Source: Propionibacteriaceae bacterium
Lineage (GTDB): Bacteria > Actinomycetota > Actinomycetes > Propionibacteriales > Propionibacteriaceae
Length of the DNA stretch: 8,805 nt
NCBI GenBank assembly: GCA_030538175.1
Contig: JAUNUL010000061.1
Span: 1 to 8,805, forward strand
Direction of reading: 5' to 3'
Under the pieces are notes generated by a model. It did no database searches. It saw only the letters and a list, made by a program, of their open reading frames with translations, and was not told the origin of the DNA. This document shows positions 7,392 to 8,805 of this stretch, in pieces (positions within the stretch are counted from its first letter, which is position 1; every line of letters begins with the position of its first letter). The translations under genes were made by a program, and so were the position numbers.

Positions 7392-7473
7392 CGGCTCCTC
7401 CTCTGTCGGGGTCCAGCCTAACCAGACACCGACGCGGTCCGGGCGGGCCCGACCAGATCGGTCCCGGGATGCA
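7392..7473 (-). other. 82-bp gap between methyltransferase stop and dehydrogenase start
   Basis: It carries the strong ribosome site of the dehydrogenase (GGAGGAG at 7395-7401). TAGGCT about 27-32 bp upstream of the start codon could be a -10, without a good -35. Short G/C-rich complementary runs (GGGCCC and GGTC/GACC) near 7440-7465 could form a weak hairpin. It is unclear whether the two genes are co-transcribed. Confidence 0.3.
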
Positions 7474-8658
7474 TCATTCGAGCCGATTCACCACCAGCAC
7501 CTGCGCTGCACCGAGGGTCGGGGTGATCACGATCGTGGCCGACCGCGTCCCGGTGAGCTTGAGCCGCCGACGCAGCGCGGCAGGATCGATCTCGATGCCG
7601 CGTTTCTTGATTTCGAGGACGCCGATGTCGTTGTCCCGGGCCCAGCGGCGCAGTTCGCGTTCCCGCCAGGGCATCGCCTGCACCACTTCGAAGCTGGTCC
7701 ACCACGGCGAGCGGGTTGGGTTATCCGTGGTCAGATAGGCGATGTCGGGGTGGACGCGGCTCGCGCTCATGGCCGCCGCCAACGTCGGCAGTCCACCGGC
7801 CGCAAGTACGCCAGGGTCCGGCTCGTGGAGATAGCGCCCCGGCTCGCTGACCGATGGGCTCGGCGCCGCGGGATCCACCTGCAGCGTCTCGCCGGCAGGA
7901 AGCAGAATGGCCGCGCGCCCGGGCCCGGCGTACGCCCCAACAGCCGCACGAGGCGCCGACAAGCCGGCCGACCAGACGCACGCCTCGACGAGGTCCCCGC
8001 GGTGGCTGACCCATTCGGTGCGGGTCTCCTCGGGGAGGAGTCGATGGGGTACGCCCGGTCCGAGCTTGAGGCAAGCCCCCGCCGGGCGATCGAGCAGGCC
8101 GGTGACGAACGGCCACGGCGGGCTGAAATCGGCGACGTTCCACGTCCGCCCGGCACCCGTGCGCCGGGCAGGGTCACAGAACACGGTGCGATCGGCCAGG
8201 TCGGACTCCGTCGCGTCGGCGTGACGCACCTGCGCACGACCCGCGAGGTTCGCTGCCGCCAGGACCGCGGTGGTCTCATCCCGCTCGACCGCGACGACAT
8301 CAAGTCCGGCGTCCACCATCGCCAGCGCATCCGTCCCGAGCCCGCACCCGAGGTCGATGACGCGAGTGACCCCGGCGGTGACCAGTCGCTCGGCACGCCA
8401 GCGGGCCACATCGGGTCGCGTCGCCTGCTCGAGCCCGTCAGCGGTGAAGAAGAGCGCGCCGGCGTTCTCGCCGAACTTGGTCCGGGCCCGACGCCGCAAG
8501 GAATCCTGCGCCAGGGCCGCGGCGGCCAACTCAGGCTCGAACCGTTTGCGCAGGGCGGTCGCTGCTGCGAGCGAACCCGGATCTGCCTGCGCAGCGGCCG
8601 CCATCAGCGCCTCGTCACCTTCGGCCGCAACCAACCGGCGGGCAACAGCAGGATCCAT
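7474..8658 (-). CDS. Class I SAM-dependent methyltransferase with THUMP-like C-terminal domain
   Basis: 394 residues. An alpha-helical, alanine-rich N-terminal region (1-60) precedes a Rossmann-fold methyltransferase domain. SAM motif I is VIDLGCGLGTDAL (100-112), the acidic residue after strand 2 is in VAVERDE (122-128), and the catalytic-region motif is FCDPARR (160-166). The C-terminal part (about 320-392), with SFEVVQAMPWRERELRRWARDN and LEIKKRG, matches the THUMP-like domain found after methyltransferases in many actinobacteria. THUMP domains bind RNA, so an RNA substrate is likely, but neither the modified base nor the RNA is known from the sequence. DPARR replaces the NPPY-type motif of amino-methyltransferases. 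The ATG at 8656-8658 is preceded by a G-rich stretch with GGAG about 9 nt upstream. I see no frameshift or truncation. Confidence 0.9.
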   Translation of the reverse strand: MDPAVARRLVAAEGDEALMAAAAQADPGSLAAATALRKRFEPELAAAALAQDSLRRRARTKFGENAGALFFTADGLEQATRPDVARWRAERLVTAGVTRVIDLGCGLGTDALAMVDAGLDVVAVERDETTAVLAAANLAGRAQVRHADATESDLADRTVFCDPARRTGAGRTWNVADFSPPWPFVTGLLDRPAGACLKLGPGVPHRLLPEETRTEWVSHRGDLVEACVWSAGLSAPRAAVGAYAGPGRAAILLPAGETLQVDPAAPSPSVSEPGRYLHEPDPGVLAAGGLPTLAAAMSASRVHPDIAYLTTDNPTRSPWWTSFEVVQAMPWRERELRRWARDNDIGVLEIKKRGIEIDPAALRRRLKLTGTRSATIVITPTLGAAQVLVVNRLE

Positions 8659-8805
8659 GCCCCCACTCTCCCACCTGGCACGCCGGAACCCGCCTCACCC
8701 GCAACGCGGCGGTCTGCACCGGGCCCCCAACAGTGCCGGCACGCCCTCACCAGGGCACCCGACATCGTGAGGCTGGCACCGTCGGCTAAAGGTTTCTCCC
8801 CTGGT
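8659..8805. other. Non-coding right edge with adjacent palindromes
   Basis: No gene is supported on either strand in these 147 bp. The reading frames that stay open have no start, ribosome site or recognisable protein. A 10-bp perfect palindrome GTGCCGGCAC (8733-8742) is immediately followed by a 5-bp stem, 4-nt loop hairpin (8743-8756, arms GCCCT and AGGGC). They could be terminator structures of a gene beyond the edge or an operator. Confidence 0.4.

Noticed and set aside
6693..7421. 242-codon plus-strand frame opposite the dehydrogenase gene
   Set aside because: Shadow of a recognisable MDR protein with a strong ribosome site.

Overview
The window is high-GC DNA with strongly G/C-biased third codon positions. 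The gene content is chromosomal and typical of an actinobacterium: a groES-groEL operon under CIRCE control, an actinobacterial-style methyltransferase with a THUMP-like C-terminus, and a betaine/proline ABC operon with ATGA start/stop overlaps. A Propionibacteriales-like host is my guess from the general look of the proteins; it is not proven. I see no transposase, integrase, phage gene, CRISPR array, tRNA or rRNA.

Layout. (1) 1-1889, minus strand: groES followed 22 bp later by groEL, which lacks only about its last 20 codons because it runs off the left edge. Their promoter (-35 at 2023-2028, -10 at 2000-2005) is bracketed by two CIRCE operators at 2014-2040 and 1968-1994. (2) 2041-2310: divergent control region containing an 11-bp-period direct repeat. 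(3) 2311-5425, plus strand: a complete three-gene osmoprotectant ABC importer (ATPase, permease, lipoprotein binding protein), each junction a 4-base ATGA overlap, closed by a 14-bp-stem hairpin at 5440-5480. (4) 5406-6176, minus strand: a six-helix membrane protein of unknown function that converges on the importer and overlaps its last gene by 20 bp. Three contiguous 11-bp direct repeats lie just upstream of its start. (5) 6345-7391, minus strand: a sorbitol/threonine-dehydrogenase-type MDR protein that keeps the structural zinc site but has lost the catalytic zinc ligands. (6) 7474-8658, minus strand: a class I SAM-dependent methyltransferase with a THUMP-like C-terminal domain. (7) 8659-8805: no gene recognised.

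How it fits together. Heat-shock chaperonin genes and an osmotic-stress importer share a divergent control region, so the left two thirds is a stress-response neighbourhood. The right third is three minus-strand genes separated by gaps of 82 and 168 bp, with no obvious shared pathway.

The best candidates for something undescribed are the dehydrogenase without catalytic zinc ligands, the six-helix protein with acidic and histidine residues in or near its helices, and the tandem 11-bp repeats that would sit over a leaderless promoter for that protein. I did not find a convincing new multi-gene system.
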